The position numbers were made by a program, and so were the translations under genes. Source: Ulota crispa (taxonomy: Eukaryota; Streptophyta; Bryopsida; Orthotrichales; Orthotrichaceae). Taken from it: 64,000 bases of DNA. This document shows, piece by piece, positions 51,560-63,796 of the stretch; position 1 is the first letter of the stretch; every line of letters starts with the position of its first letter. The notes under the pieces are model-generated. The model worked only from the letters and a program-made list of their open reading frames with translations, ran no database searches and was not told the origin of the DNA. The stretch is taken from contig OY987246.1 in assembly GCA_963920765.1 (NCBI GenBank), positions 24,871,167 to 24,935,166 of the forward strand, given 5' to 3'.

Positions 51560-52268
51560 GGAGGGCAGCCTTTACTAGTGCTACTGAATGTTATGCTGGA
51601 GCGGGACTAAATACAGGGTATTTACGTAATGGAATCGGCTAACTTGTCTCAAAACCGAGAAAATCGAACGAAGTACGAAGCTGCATAATAATAATGATAT
51701 TCATTGCTGCAATCTGACGCCCGATCCTCAAAATCCGTTGGCTGAAGATACGGGACGTGATCTGGTAGAGAGCTTGAATGCTTGATGCGAAATTTTGCCA
51801 ATTCCGAGAGCCGACCCCATGTCCGTGATATATCTGTAACCGTGGTCCTCGCCCAGCCAACTGTAGGTGGAACAGAGCAATCGGTTGAACAGAGCAATCG
51901 CAAGCTCACCCTGGCTTGCTCCTTCACGCACGCTGTTCCTTCTTCCTGGGTTTCCTTCGCCTTTAACTTACCTTTCGGGTGGAATCCCACACGGGGATTC
52001 TCCGCGAGGATGAGGGACTCCAGGTCGAACTTGGTCCAAACTGTTGCGGTTCGATTGCCGAGGAGCAATGGGACATGAGTATGCTGCGAGAACTACCTAA
52101 ACTCCGACAGACAAGTGAGGTTGGAGCTTGCGATGCAATCCGTCTTGGGCTTCTCCTGCCTTCTGATTGCGTTTCCTACCAATCCTCCTGATTGGTCGTT
52201 TCTGAGCATGATGGCGTTGTGAAGAGCACGCACGCACGCACGGCAGTGGAGCTTGCAGATCCGACAAT
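51560..52268 (+). promoter_or_regulatory. Probable promoter / 5' leader of the membrane protein gene
   Basis: Composition rises at about 51700. A (GCAC)n-like run, GCACGCACGCACGCACGG, lies at about 52226-52243 just upstream of the start. A 139-codon minus-strand frame at 51649-52068 is present but matches nothing I know, so I do not call it a gene. No core promoter element was assigned. Confidence 0.35.
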
Positions 52269-55110
52269 ATGGTACCCACCTCGGGTACCAGACTGCCAGG
52301 GCTCCTCCTGATTGTTGTCGTTTGTGGCTTCACTCGCGTTGCGCTTGGGAAGGTATCATCCACTGCGCAAGCCGTGACTGAGAATTTGCAGGCTGCAATT
52401 GGTGCTGATGAGGTCGTAGGTCCTGAAAGATTTAACGTTGAAGGGGCGGGCAATCACATATCTACCCGGCGTTCCGGTCATACAGAGGTATGATTACGTA
52501 TTACCTACACGGTATCAATAATGCGTTCTTGTTTCTTCAGGTAATATCGCTCACAAGTTTAGTCTCCGAATATCTCAAAACCACCGCCCTGTTTTGCTGT
52601 TGCATAATGGGCGAAGGTCTTGTCAAGGTTGCTCCGAATCAGAGCTGTCACGGAGGTTACACTCTGGTTCGAAACGAACTTGGGTTGCTCACAACAATTC
52701 CTAAATCCCTAATTCTGAACTAGCTGACAATTTCAATCGAGTTGTTCGTAATTCCTCTGATCGCTCTTCACTTTAGGGTTTTTCAGGTTGTTTTTGACCA
52801 GTTGAAGTTACCAGTAAATAAAAGCTTTTCGTTATTGAGTGTGACAATCATTGAATACAGTTTCTGATTAGAAACTAGTCGAGGTTTTGAGCAGTGACAT
52901 AGTTTTTGAGGTCTAAGGCAGTGGGCCAATGCCTGTGGCTATCAGCTTTCAGTTATTTTGAATGGATTCCATTGTACGAATGGATTATTTTGAGGGTCGT
53001 TTTCTCGTTTTTAGAGGATGTCATCGCACTAATGCATATAAGTATTTCGTATGAATAAGTTAGCAGTAGAGTTCTAATCACTATTACCTAGACTACCAAC
53101 TGCCCGTAAAGAATGTGTGTTTGCATCTTTGATAAACCTTAAACCCAGAAGTTATTTCATCTCATGCAAAAAAGTTTCTTGTTTGGGTGGCACTGGCATT
53201 GCAAATTGTGGCCTTTGACCCACGGCAAACGGACTTCCGGTACATAGGTTCCCTATTTTAACTCCGCTTGATGTGCATTGCAGGCTAATAGAGTAGGTGG
53301 GGTGAGATTAATGGCGAAGGATGTGATGAACGACAATTCAAAGGTTGCAAACAATACAAAGGTAGGCACTTCCAGTAATAGTACTAATGGTGCCTCTCCT
53401 CCGATAAAGCCGGGATCAGATAAATCGAAAAATATCGCAGCTGAGAAACCTCCTCCTGAAAATGTCCCACGTGCACCTGCACCTCCTTCTCAGGATGCAA
53501 ACACAGGCGAGGAGGCGAAATCAGCCCTTGGAGGTACCTGTACCCGCGAACATGGACCTGTGATTGGCAAGCTGGCGGCCAGTGGTGGGGATGATGCAGA
53601 TGGTGAGGAGCAAGTTTTACACCATACTGTCCATCCTATGTAGTTTATGTTGCAATATTTCTTCAGCCTCACCAGGAATAATATCTCATATTTGTCTCTG
53701 TTGACGAACATTACTTGGTAAGCTTTCTTCATGTGAAAGCTGTAATCATCACCATGAATTGTACTCCGTGAAATGCGAGAGTCCAACGTGTGGTCTTCTT
53801 CCTTTTGCAGGCGACCATGATTACACCCTAACTATTGAAAACGGTGGTGGTAAATCACAGCTGGATGTAACCATCAAGACCTCTAAAGGATGGAAAGCGA
53901 ATCCAGTGAACTTTATTTTGACCAAAGGAGAAATGCTGCCGGTAAGGTAGATAGATCACCGGGTTGAAGTTTATGAAGAGCAATGGAGTTCCAGCCTTTT
54001 GTTGCCCGAAGGCATAAAACTAAACTCTTTTTTTTTGGGTGTTTGCAGGTGACCATTTCAGTGGTTGATAAGGAAGCAGCTATTCTGGTAGCGAGGATCA
54101 ATGTAAGTTGGGGTGAAGGAGATTGTTACGTGGATCTTCCTCCTGAGAATATTGGAGACAATTTGACCCGAACACCATATTCAGCTCTCTTCACTCCTGC
54201 AGGAGCTTTTGCTCTTGTTCTCGGAGGCATCTTGGTGCTCGTTCTTATATTAGGTATGACATCCTTTATTAGATCTCATATTTAAGGACTTGGTCAATTA
54301 CCGGTTTGTGCTAGGACAATTGTTTCGTTGTGTTGAATATTTTTGTATCACGAGAGTTGCGAGCCGGCCTATACAGTCGCTTGCTTCTGCTCTGTTAATT
54401 ATCAATGAAGCCTCAATCTAGATGTCTTAGGTTTCAGGCGAGGATGCAGATTTTTCTGGATTTCTACATGGTTTTCAAGTCAAGGGAGACTGAAGCCTAA
54501 TATGGGTTTCTACTTATCTTAGGGATTGATCATTCTAAATCCTCGTAAGTAGAACATAACAGACAAACGACATTGTCGTGGGGGTTATCAAATTATCAGA
54601 CACTTTCTTCGCTGTTTAGGTTAACGTATCATTTGTATGAAATACTCTCGTTCAGACCTCGTTTCAGAATTTTTTCGAGAGTCCCTTTGTGTCATGGTAA
54701 CGCTAATGGTATATGCAAATTGCTACTGATGCATTCTTAGAGAATGAGATCCAGTTACTTCTTCTGCTTTTAAAGTGTATACCTACGTTCTCAACAGCAT
54801 GCTCGCCTTGTGATCTGAAGGTGCATTGGGCATTTGGAGTTGCATTGCATGGCGTGCTCATGCGCGGCGACATGGGGATGCGGAGTCGAAGTACCAGGAA
54901 TTGGAAATGGTCTTACCTGGAGGAGCAGCGTCGAAGCAGGATGATGGGATGTCTCCCTCGGCTCATGGCTGGGACGAAGTCTGGGAAGACGACGACTGGC
55001 AAGACACCGAAGCCGTGCGCTCGTCGTCCGCATCTCTCATGCTGTCTTCCAAAGGGCTCAACTCTCGTCGAGCGAACAAGGATGGCTGGGACAACAGTTG
55101 GGACGACTGA
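52269..55110 (+). CDS. Type I membrane protein with acidic Trp-rich cytosolic tail, five exons
   Basis: Exons are 52269-52487, 53284-53602, 53811-53941, 54049-54253 and 54821-55110, all GT-AG and in phase, for 387 residues. Residues 1-27 form a signal peptide (hydrophobic LLLIVVVCG core, ending VALG). Residues 28-180 are low-complexity, rich in Asn, Ser, Pro and Lys. Residues 180-272 look like a beta-sandwich module (DHDYTLTIENGGG, VTIKTSKGWKANPV, LPVTISVVDKE). A single transmembrane helix spans about 274-302. The tail contains YQELEM, GWDEVWEDDDWQD and SKGLNSRRANKDGWDNSWDD at the C-terminus. This layout and tail match a conserved plant family of unknown function. I believe it is the one catalogued as DUF7356, but that name is from memory. 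Acidic Trp motifs in the tail could bind trafficking adaptors, which is inference only. The start is the first ATG giving a signal peptide. Confidence 0.8.
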
Positions 55111-57368
55111 CCAGTCCATCACGTCGCCGGAGTGTTACCCTTTGACCTTAGCACGGTTAGAAAGCAGCAGCAGCAGCAGCAGCAGAGAGAACCTTCATGG
55201 TCTGGTTCTTGCACTGTGCTTAACCGAAGTCTCCGTAGCTCTTTTGTCTCGTCTGCAGATATCTCGGTAACAGAAGAAAGATTTCTTATTTATAAATTTG
55301 ATTCTTGCAGCCGGGTTGTATTGTTTATAGTACCATAGCTAATTTGCATTGAGAGGGACAATCAGCCGGAGTTGGCCGAGATCGTAAGGAAGGAGAGCGT
55401 TCTGCAGGGCTGTTTGTTTTTTGAGCGTTTTCAATGTCACCTGCCACGCAACTTGGAGTTCATTTCAGGGGTAGTACACTACAGTCTCTGTTTCATTTGT
55501 ACAGTTTTCCAAGTAGATGTGAACGTATCACCCCAGATCATCCTAATTAATTCATGCTGTTGGTCTTCGGTATTTTTGCTATCTCGATGTGACTGGTATT
55601 CTACGGTAGAAGTAACTCTCTTTAGAGGGTCTACTGATTCGATTATCTGAGTGCAGTAGATGGGGTCCTGTGTATCTGAGAGTACTTACCGTAGTGCGCA
55701 TAGTGTATTGTGCATCTTCGTATTCGGCAGACCGTTGAGTATTCCTCTTGCTGGCCAATAAGGCCCTAACCTTGCTTTGTGAGATGGTGTGGAGCCCTAA
55801 GCTGGATGAGACGGGTCGAACTATTTGCTCTTATCAGAGTTCTCGAGAAGCTTAATCTACAGCTAGTGTAAATAAAGTTCACATATTTCGTTGTTAACAC
55901 TTCACATATCCCGTTCCAACGTGATTCTCAAGTGGTTGAAGACTGACCAGACTCCAGGGGAAAAGTAGTCTTCCTGATGATTCTTCGCAATGGTTGAAAG
56001 CTTCCAGTGGTAAGACAAGGTTAGTCTACAACCGAGCAAATTTCCCCGACAGCCACGATTGTGTATGTCAGGGAGGTCTATTTCTCTACTCACAGATAGA
56101 CAAGTTCCTTCTAGACTTTGAGTATCTCGTATTCTGGTTATCATCTAGGTGGATCTATTGAGGAATTCTTATGTAGAACGTGCTCTGGTACCCGTGAGTG
56201 AAAGTGAGGTGATGGCGAAGACGCTCCCGTAGTCACGGTGGCTACTACGACCTCGTGCAGGGCTCCTTTGAAACTACGGGTATGGCAGAAGTTCTGAGTC
56301 CAGAAGGTGGGACAGTGTCAAGCGTCCCTCTTGGACGCTTGCACGTCTCCGTGACGCCATGACATGACCTCACTGCCCAACCATGCGGAGCACAGCAGCA
56401 CTATCTGGTTCGGTGTTCAGTTTTACGAAAATAATGTCCACCGTGCATTCATGCATTTGTATCTCCTTTCCCTCTTTCTTACTAAGTTTGGTTTTCCTCT
56501 CTGGCTGTTTGAAAGAATCTGACAATGTAAATGAGGGAAGTGTAAGTGTGCGAGATTGAACTGTGGGAAAGGTTACACCTTCTACCGGGGTCCTGGAACC
56601 AGATGGGCATGAGCTTAGAGAAATGTGACACAGTTGCTTGCTTAACTTAATGAATAATTCTGATTGGGATACAATTGATGGGTTTTTGGATCGGATACCA
56701 AGGCTTATTTGATATTCCTACTTTTTTGGGAAACCATTTTTAAGCCACATGTGTCATTGAAATTTTTGGCATTTGAGCGTGCAGTAAGGGATTTGGTGGC
56801 TTTGAAAGTGATAGTCTCTAGTATATGCTTCAAGCTTGACCCGTGCCAGCAACCGACACGGGACCGTTGTTGAAAGATTTCTTGATAAATAATATGGCCA
56901 GTGGATACTGCTATATATATTTTAAATTGAGAAACATCAATATTACCGAAAAGTGGGGATCTGCACAATATTCATCGTGACCACTTCGAGATGGATCTTG
57001 GAAAATAATGTGTACAACCAAATCACAAACCAAGAAATCGATCCTTGTGAATATTAAATTTGCAATCATAACAGCATTATTGTGCAATATATTTGGTAGA
57101 TACACTTTGTTGCAAGGCAGCAAAATTCTTGGATTCTCATCTAATCAATTCTACATCGTCTCTACTATACGTATGAAAATTTACAGACGCTCGAACGATG
57201 AATCTTCACTATATTTCTCCACAGCTGTCAGAAATTGCCAAGAGTAGTGTATATCAGGTCGACCATTAAAAATAAACACAAAGTGGTTCGTCTTGAAACT
57301 AAGTTAACTAAGGCATAAAATCAAAGTGGACGAGGGATCCAGATCGGTGTACTTGGTCTGCGAAAGGA
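55111..57368. other. 3' region of the membrane protein gene and spacer between convergent genes
   Basis: An AGC/CAG repeat of about eight units lies at 55163-55186 in the probable 3' UTR. AATAAA at about 55872 is a possible polyadenylation signal but rather distant. From 55900 to 57368 there is gene-like composition, but I recognise no coding sequence. Confidence 0.4.
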
Positions 57369-60300
57369 TCACCACTCAGTTTCACCGCGATTCTGTTCCT
57401 CAAAGAATTTCCCATGAGGACCGCCCGGAGCATGCAGGGCCAGCCAGACGCCTGTCATAGCTGCTTCTTCAAGAGTATTTGTACCTCGGTACCCATTCAT
57501 GTTAGTTTTAGTGTACCCAGGATTAAAGCAATTCACGTATATTTTCTTGGTTTCTAGCTCCACCTCGCGGGCGAGCACTGTTGTATAACCATTGAGAGCA
57601 ACCTTAGTAATTGAGTAGCCAGTGTAATTTGCTGGCCAGCCTCCAGATTTCACCGTTCCATCCTTCACGGCCTTGAGATATTCTTGGATGAAGTGATCCA
57701 TACTGCTTTCTGTAATCTGGTCGCGTTGCTTTAGATCCTCTCGATATCTGTTAGAGAGGACCTGAGATCCATACCAGACGCATGTCAGAGACCATCTTCA
57801 ATAACAACAGTTCGTCAACCATAGACCATACTGTCAAATATTTGAAGAATGCAAATTTTGCGCGGAATTGTTTAGCAGCATTGGGTTTTTCTTTTTACTA
57901 AAACAATGTGCTTATTACCGCTTGACCCAAAGATGTTTACAAGGGTCCCGTCAACTCATCTAACTTAAATCTTTTATTAAAAATTTATTTTCAATTAAGA
58001 GTACTTAGCGAATAAAAAATACTTGATTTTGATATATGCCCGTGTTCCCAAAGGCACTTCTTCCTCTTAATTTTTGCTATTTGAAAAAAAAAGGGGGAAA
58101 TTACGAATAGGGGCACAAAAATGAAAAATATTACAAATAGGGGCTCAGTTTCAAAATAATTACAAATAGGGGTGCAATTTCAAAATAATTTGTAAAATTT
58201 TGTAATGTTTTTTGGTTTGGACATTGGTTGATTTAGATATATCACATCAAATGTCAGCTAACTTCCAAAAAACTTAAAGGCCTCTCCAAATCAAGCCTTA
58301 ATAAAGAAATTTTAGCAAAGGGGATGGCAATTTTTAGAAAGACCTCTAAGTTTTTTGGAAGTTAGCTGACATTTGATATGATATATCTAAATCAACCAAT
58401 GTCCAAACCAAAAAAAATTACAAAATTTTACAAATTATTTTGAAATTGCGCCCCTATTTGTAATTATTTTGAAACTGTGCCCCTATTTGTAATATTTTTC
58501 ATTTCTGTGCCCATATTTGTAATTTCCCCAAAAAAAAATTATGCAAAAAAAATTGAACTATACTTTTTCCAAACATTTCGTGGACAAAGCTGATTCATAA
58601 TCGGTTTTCGTCCCATGGGGTAACTTGTAATAATCATTGCATTACTGAAACTTTATTGATATAATTAATGAACTGGTTGAGGGTTCCTTGAATTGAAAAG
58701 CTTACAAACAGTAAGAATTGTGACCTAAAAAAGAATCAACTTCCTTTATCAGTTACGGAGTATTATGGTTATATATTATAGTGGCAACAGCATCTCCTGT
58801 CTCCTATATGTAAACTTTAATGAACGTCTTCAAGATTTTTTCCTCAAATCGTTAAGATATGCCCTTCCTCACATGGCAGCAGTTGCTGCGAACAATGCCA
58901 AAATTCTGGCGGTATTTCGATTTGTGTGCTGAGATGAGGAGACGGAGGCTACACGTACCTGAAGCTTCCCCAGGGAGGAAGACACCATAACAATACGAGC
59001 GCCTGCAGGAGATGAGCGCAGCAGAGGCAGGAAGGCTTTGGTGACGCGCTTCGCACCATAATAGTTCGTCTCAAACAGCTCTTCTTCTGCCGAAGCATAT
59101 GCTATGGCCGCGTTGTTCACCTGTTTCGCCCCCAACACCCCAGCATTGTTAACATGACATATCCTTTCACTTATCGCAGAATTCGAAGAGAGCGCGTAAT
59201 GAAATAGAAAATTGCCATCTCTGAGCAAGCGCGGCACCTTGGGACAGAATAATGGTCAAGGACAGACATTCAAGCACGGGTGGTTTACATCGACTATTCT
59301 GAAACTTCAGATATAATAAGCTTTCCTAGAACTAACTTAGGTCATTGAGAAACATCACAAACAAAAGTATTGGTGAAAATGGCGTCAGGCTTGTCAGACT
59401 GTCCATAAAGATCATTGACTAAATATGAAAAACTCTTTCGAGGATTACGAATCTGAAAGCACGTCTCGAGACGTGCTGTTATTCCGCGAACCACTCAAAA
59501 CCAAAAATGCAGCACCTTCATCACACAACGCACACAAAAAAAACTCAAGAATGCACTCCTCATGTGATACACAGACACTATTTACATACATACCAAAATG
59601 TCCACGCCCCCGTAAGTTTGACGCAGCCATTGGACAATGGCAGCCACCGACTTGTCGCTGGTGACCTCGAGAGCATGGAACGCAATTAGGTCTTGGGACA
59701 ACTCTGCAGGAAGTTCCTTCTTCAGTGCCTCAGCAGCAGCTTTGCCTCGTTCTTCATTGCGTGCAGTGACAACTGTGGTAAGCCCACTCAGAGCAAGTTG
59801 GCGGGCAATCTCATACCCTATGCCCTGGTTGGCGCCTGTGACCACAGCCACTGTATCCTTTGACCACCACCTGCACAGTTTTACAGAAACATTTAAAATT
59901 TTAAAGATTTGACGGATACCAATGCATTCGGCTCTTCACTTGATCTATTAGAGCTGACAGATTAGAGGTGCAACTTTTGCGCAAACAGAGGATGTCTCCC
60001 GCAAAGGCACGGACTCTAGGTCTCTCCATTATACAAGACTATGTTACCATCATCTTGAGATCACAAGCTTTTGCAGGTCACCTACTGGAATTTGTCAATG
60101 TTATCGTGCTCCGTGTCGACGAAGCCACGAAGGGATACGGAGTTCTTACATCGTTCTTACTATCCCGGGGGTTAAATTCACATCTCTTGATTACCATCCC
60201 TACCTACCTCGAGAATTTTAGGTTGGAGTTATTGGTGCACACAACTAGAAGACAACTCCCAACACGGAGTACGGAAATCAAAACAGCAAGACCAGACTTC

Positions 60301-60481
60301 CACTTGCTTGCTTGCACGAACAAACCCAACAAACCTATCCATCAGACACAGGACTGATGATCATCTGCCAATCTGTGACATCAAACTGCAGGCAATGGTG
60401 GTGGAGGCCAAGTCCTACGTAAGCTCATCAAATCAGAGCAGATTTCAGAAGAGGGTCATACTTGGTGGGTGATGACGCCAT
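57369..60481 (-). CDS. Short-chain dehydrogenase/reductase (carbonyl/neomenthol-type), four exons
   Basis: An NAD(P)H-dependent oxidoreductase of the plant carbonyl reductase / neomenthol dehydrogenase / salutaridine reductase-like group; the substrate is unknown. Minus-strand exons, in order, are 60462-60481 (MASSPT), 59594-59870, about 58959-59153 and 57369-57761, for 294 residues. The nucleotide-binding TGANQGIG is at 18-25, NNAG at 101-104, the catalytic Ser in VMVSSSLGK at about 157-159 and YSITK (Tyr213, Lys217) in exon 4. NCFNPGYTKTNM and the C-terminal EEQNRGETEW are typical of the group. Junctions are GT-AG except the acceptor of exon 3. There the family boundary DIL|VNNAG would require AG before 59153, but the genome reads CAT. 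A substitute in-frame pairing (donor GTAAAT within VCM, acceptor at 59164) would insert six residues, VCMICH. Intron 3 contains a Mutator-like MITE. Confidence 0.85.
58093..58529. mobile_element. Mutator-like MITE in the dehydrogenase intron (437 bp)
   Basis: The left end GGGGGAAATTACGAATAGG faces TATTTGTAATTTCCCC. Nine A residues flank each side (58084-58092 and 58530-58538), compatible with a 9-bp target duplication. Each arm has three copies of ATTACAAATAGGGGC or its complement, followed by a long paired inner segment (GGACATTGGTTGATTTAGAT and complement). Confidence 0.7.
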
Positions 60482-60940
60482 GATATCTGCGGCTTGAAAA
60501 AAATCAGTGCAAGCTCAAACTTCAGCTCTGGGATCACGCAAGCAAACTGGATTAGTAGTGGTGTTGAGCGAATGCCCTGGCATCGATCTTAGAAATTAAG
60601 CCATATCCAACTTCTTCTTATTATTCTCACAGTAAAGCAATCAAATAACGAGTAACTTAATTGTCGAACCTCTGAAACTTGCCAAAGCAGGATGGTGGAA
60701 AATCTTAATTTACACCGTGCATGCACCCACAGAGTGACCACCTGACTGCCACGCTCACACGAGCTGTGCCCCAGCGCCACTGCCATTGCCACATCCGCGC
60801 TCCCGTCGAGGAAAGCGACTGAATCACTGAAATCTCCACGGAAACGGGAAAGTTCTACAGAACGTTCCCGGTCGTCGTGCGGCTCGTGCCTGTGATGAAG
60901 TTCTGCGACATGTGCCGGAAATCGGGATGGTGGGCATGAA
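60482..60940 (-). promoter_or_regulatory. Probable promoter / leader of the dehydrogenase gene
   Basis: Gene-like composition lies upstream of the minus-strand start. ORFs at 60589-60792 and 60855-61064 carry no recognisable domain. No core element was assigned. Confidence 0.35.
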
Positions 60941-60954
60941 TGAGCTCGGCTTTC

Positions 60955-61720
60955 AACTGCACCATGTGTCGATGTGGAGCCAGGGTGAAAAAAAGCTCGG
61001 TGTTTTCACCCGCCATAAAGTATACTCCGGAAGGGCGTCTCCACCCGGCCCGCTGGCCCGCCAACGCAGCGCCGGCCTGGCGGGTCGGGGAGCCTGCCCT
61101 CCCCCACCCGGCGCCGGCACCGCCAGGCCGGGGGGGCGGGTTGCTGGCCAGGGGCCAGCAGCTCGGGGAATTTCTTGTTTTTGGCGGCCGGAGTTTGGAA
61201 AATGTCGGGGCTCATTGCAAATGCCAGATTGACACATGGCACAGATGGATTGGCTGTAGACCTGAAAATTTAGAGTGTTGCATGAATCACTAGGGTGATG
61301 CCACATTGCACAATTTCAGCAAACTGCGGCGGACGGCAGCTAACAACTGCGGTAAACCATGGCAGTGTGCGGATCAACATGGGTTATGGAGTGGGCTTGC
61401 TCCGGTCGGGGTGAGGGCGTGCAAGCCACCCTGCGGTCTCGCTTGGGCTCCCACCCGGCTGCCTGCCGGGTTGAAGCGCCCGGTCTGGTGGCCGGGGTGG
61501 AGATGCTCTAAGACTTTAGAGTTTTTTACCTTATCATGAGATTGAATTTGAAAATTCTGAATTCAAACTTCAATTTAGACCCTGATTTGACCTCCAACTT
61601 TGCAGGAGGATACAGTACATGTGGACATCTCTGAAATAGGGTGCAAATTATTACTTTTATTATCTGTAACATAAGTTAATGTTTTCCACTGTGACCCCAC
61701 ATCAATGTAGCTTATGTGTA
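60955..61720. repeat. GC-rich block bounded by imperfect inverted repeats
   Basis: The left boundary CATGTGTCGATGTGGAGCC at about 60962 and the right boundary GACCCCACATCAATGTAGC at about 61693 are imperfect inverted repeats. Between them lie two strongly GC-rich tracts (61030-61160 and 61385-61500) with CCCGGC/GCCGGC words, in an otherwise AT-rich setting. The left boundary resembles the SMWSQG segment of the dead Tc1-like transposase at about 45540. The ORFs here in several frames are a by-product of GC richness. Confidence 0.45.
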
Positions 61721-61827
61721 CTAAACCGCGCGGGCATTGCAATGCAAAGAAAGTGAGGGTGCCAGCTCTTCCAGTCTTCCGTCCCAAGACTGACCTTGTG
61801 ATGGCTGCTTGATCTTTCCATGCTCAT

Positions 61828-62666
61828 GTTTTTTCAAGGGAAAATATCAAAAATACCCCTGAATTCTTTCAAAATATCAAAAATATCCCTATATTATTTG
61901 AAATATCAAAAATACTTTGTGTAGAAATATCAATTATACCCTTAGTTCTTTGGGCCTTGAGTTATTATGAAACATCAAATATATCCTTGTATTGTTTGGA
62001 TCATAAAAGTAGCTCTAACTCTCTTGTGCCTCTTTTGCAAATATTTGCAAATATTTGGATTATGATAGAAAGTACAAAAATTAGATGTAAGTTAGATGTA
62101 AGCCAAATCTTGGAAGCAAGCTCTTCAAGCTCTATATAGGGTGTTTGCATGTACATATATTGTGGTCAAAGCCATTGCGGGGATTACATAGTAATTTTTG
62201 TAGTCAATTTGATGTTTAAAAACTTGCAGTAAAGAGGCCCAAAAAACTGGGATATTAATGATATTCTCCAAGAGGGGAATGCTATTTTGTGAGCGGGAAT
62301 CCGTGAGCTGTGAGCCGTGAGCAAAGATTTTTTTCAAAATACTCAATTTCATCTATAATTGCGTACATAGAGCCTTATAATTATACATTCAAAACCTTTA
62401 TTTTCTAACAAACTTTTTTTTTTTTAAAGTTTTTCCATTGATTTTGAGATCAAAATTGATTCCTACTCACCAATCTTGGCTCACCGCTCACGGGCTCACC
62501 ATTCTACGCTCACAAAATAGCGTCCTCCTTCTCAAAAACAACTAGGGATATAATTTATATTTCTACACAAAGTCAGGGGTATTTTTGATATTTTGAATAG
62601 TATAGGAGAATTTTTGATATTTTGAAAGAATTGAGAGGTATTTTTGATATTTTCCCGTGAAAAAAC
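61828..62666. mobile_element. MITE with triplicated arms, Mutator-like (about 839 bp)
   Basis: The left end GTTTTTTCAAGGGAAAATATC faces GATATTTTCCCGTGAAAAAAC. Each arm has several copies of AATATCAAAAATACCCCT or its complement. The centre (62285-62520) holds GTGAGC/GCTCAC repeats like those at 15991-16061. No clear target duplication is visible, so the class is inferred from architecture shared with 10062-10368 and 58093-58529. Confidence 0.6.
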
Positions 62667-62881
62667 AAGAAGCACCAAATTATTTTCCAACGCTCACCCT
62701 TTTCATCCTCTTACCTCCAAATTCTTTATGTTTCTTTTTCTCCAACGTCATCTTTTTACCGGTCAATTACCTTCAACTCGGGGGTTTCATTGGTTAGGTT
62801 CCACTCATGCCAGTAACCCTTACATGTCACACCGAGCCCCTGAAGTTGAGTTTTTCTGCGTATTCTCTAAATCCACGAAGC

Positions 62882-63796
62882 TTAACCCCTAAATGCCCAA
62901 GGGTGTTTTTCTTGTTTTTGGAAGCAGTTTTGAAGTTTTGGAACTGTTCTTGTAAGATAATTATTAGACATCAAAATAAATTTGTGGCTGTTGAATCTTG
63001 AACTTCAAAGCTTCTAAATGACGTTACCCAAAAAAATTGCAAAATAGTCCCACGGATTTTAAGATATTTGTGGTCAAATGATGATGAGTATAGAATTTTT
63101 TGCTTTTTTGGGAGCTACCCAAAACTTCTAATGCAAATTGGCAACTTTTGGATACAAAATTGGGAAACAACCACTTAGGATGCTTTAGTGTTTATTATTG
63201 TTATTCCAAAACTAATGGCCCCCCTTTCAAATCCATAACCAGAGTCTCACAAATGAGCCTGCAACACAATTGTCAAAGTGCAATCGTCTAATACAAAGAA
63301 ATATTTTAGCTCCAATTATTGACCAAAATCATTATGAACGAAAAAAAATTCAAAGGTGAATGAATTCTGATTTCTACAACAAAGACATTCCAAGTAAAAT
63401 TAATCCAAAAGCGTTCTTAGATTTTGGTAGATGTCAAAATTTTAGTAAAAGGCCCTTCCTGCCCAAGGGGAGTGCCCAAGGGGAGTGCCCAAGGGAAATC
63501 TTCACCTTTTTCTCAACTTGATGCCCATCTTTTCAATGTGACAACTTGATATAGGCTTTGTGACACTATTCACAACACTATTCATGGCACAAAATGTATG
63601 CTTGTAGTTAACCTTCCACCAAAAACAATTTGGAATAAGATATGGGGATATTAAATTTGAATAATAAAGCTAACTTTAGCACGTAGCTTTTCCAAAAATC
63701 CTGAAAACAATTAAACATGTGCCTTCAACAGGGTTTCAAAATTTCTTGAAATTTTTTGAGCACCAAAATCTGATGCCTCGGGCATTTAGGGGTTAA
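62882..63796 (-). mobile_element. TTAA element, family 2 (915 bp)
   Basis: It begins TTAACCCCTAAATGCCCAAG and ends CTCGGGCATTTAGGGGTTAA. It is an inverted copy of 42745-43656 of almost the same length. It carries a local triplication of CCCAAGGGGAGTG at about 63462-63495, where the other copy has fewer. No coding capacity. Confidence 0.8.

Noticed and set aside
60953..61306. Overlapping 117-codon frames on both strands
   Set aside because: They arise from GC-rich sequence lacking stops. Composition is Pro/Gly/Ala/Arg low-complexity and no domain is recognisable.
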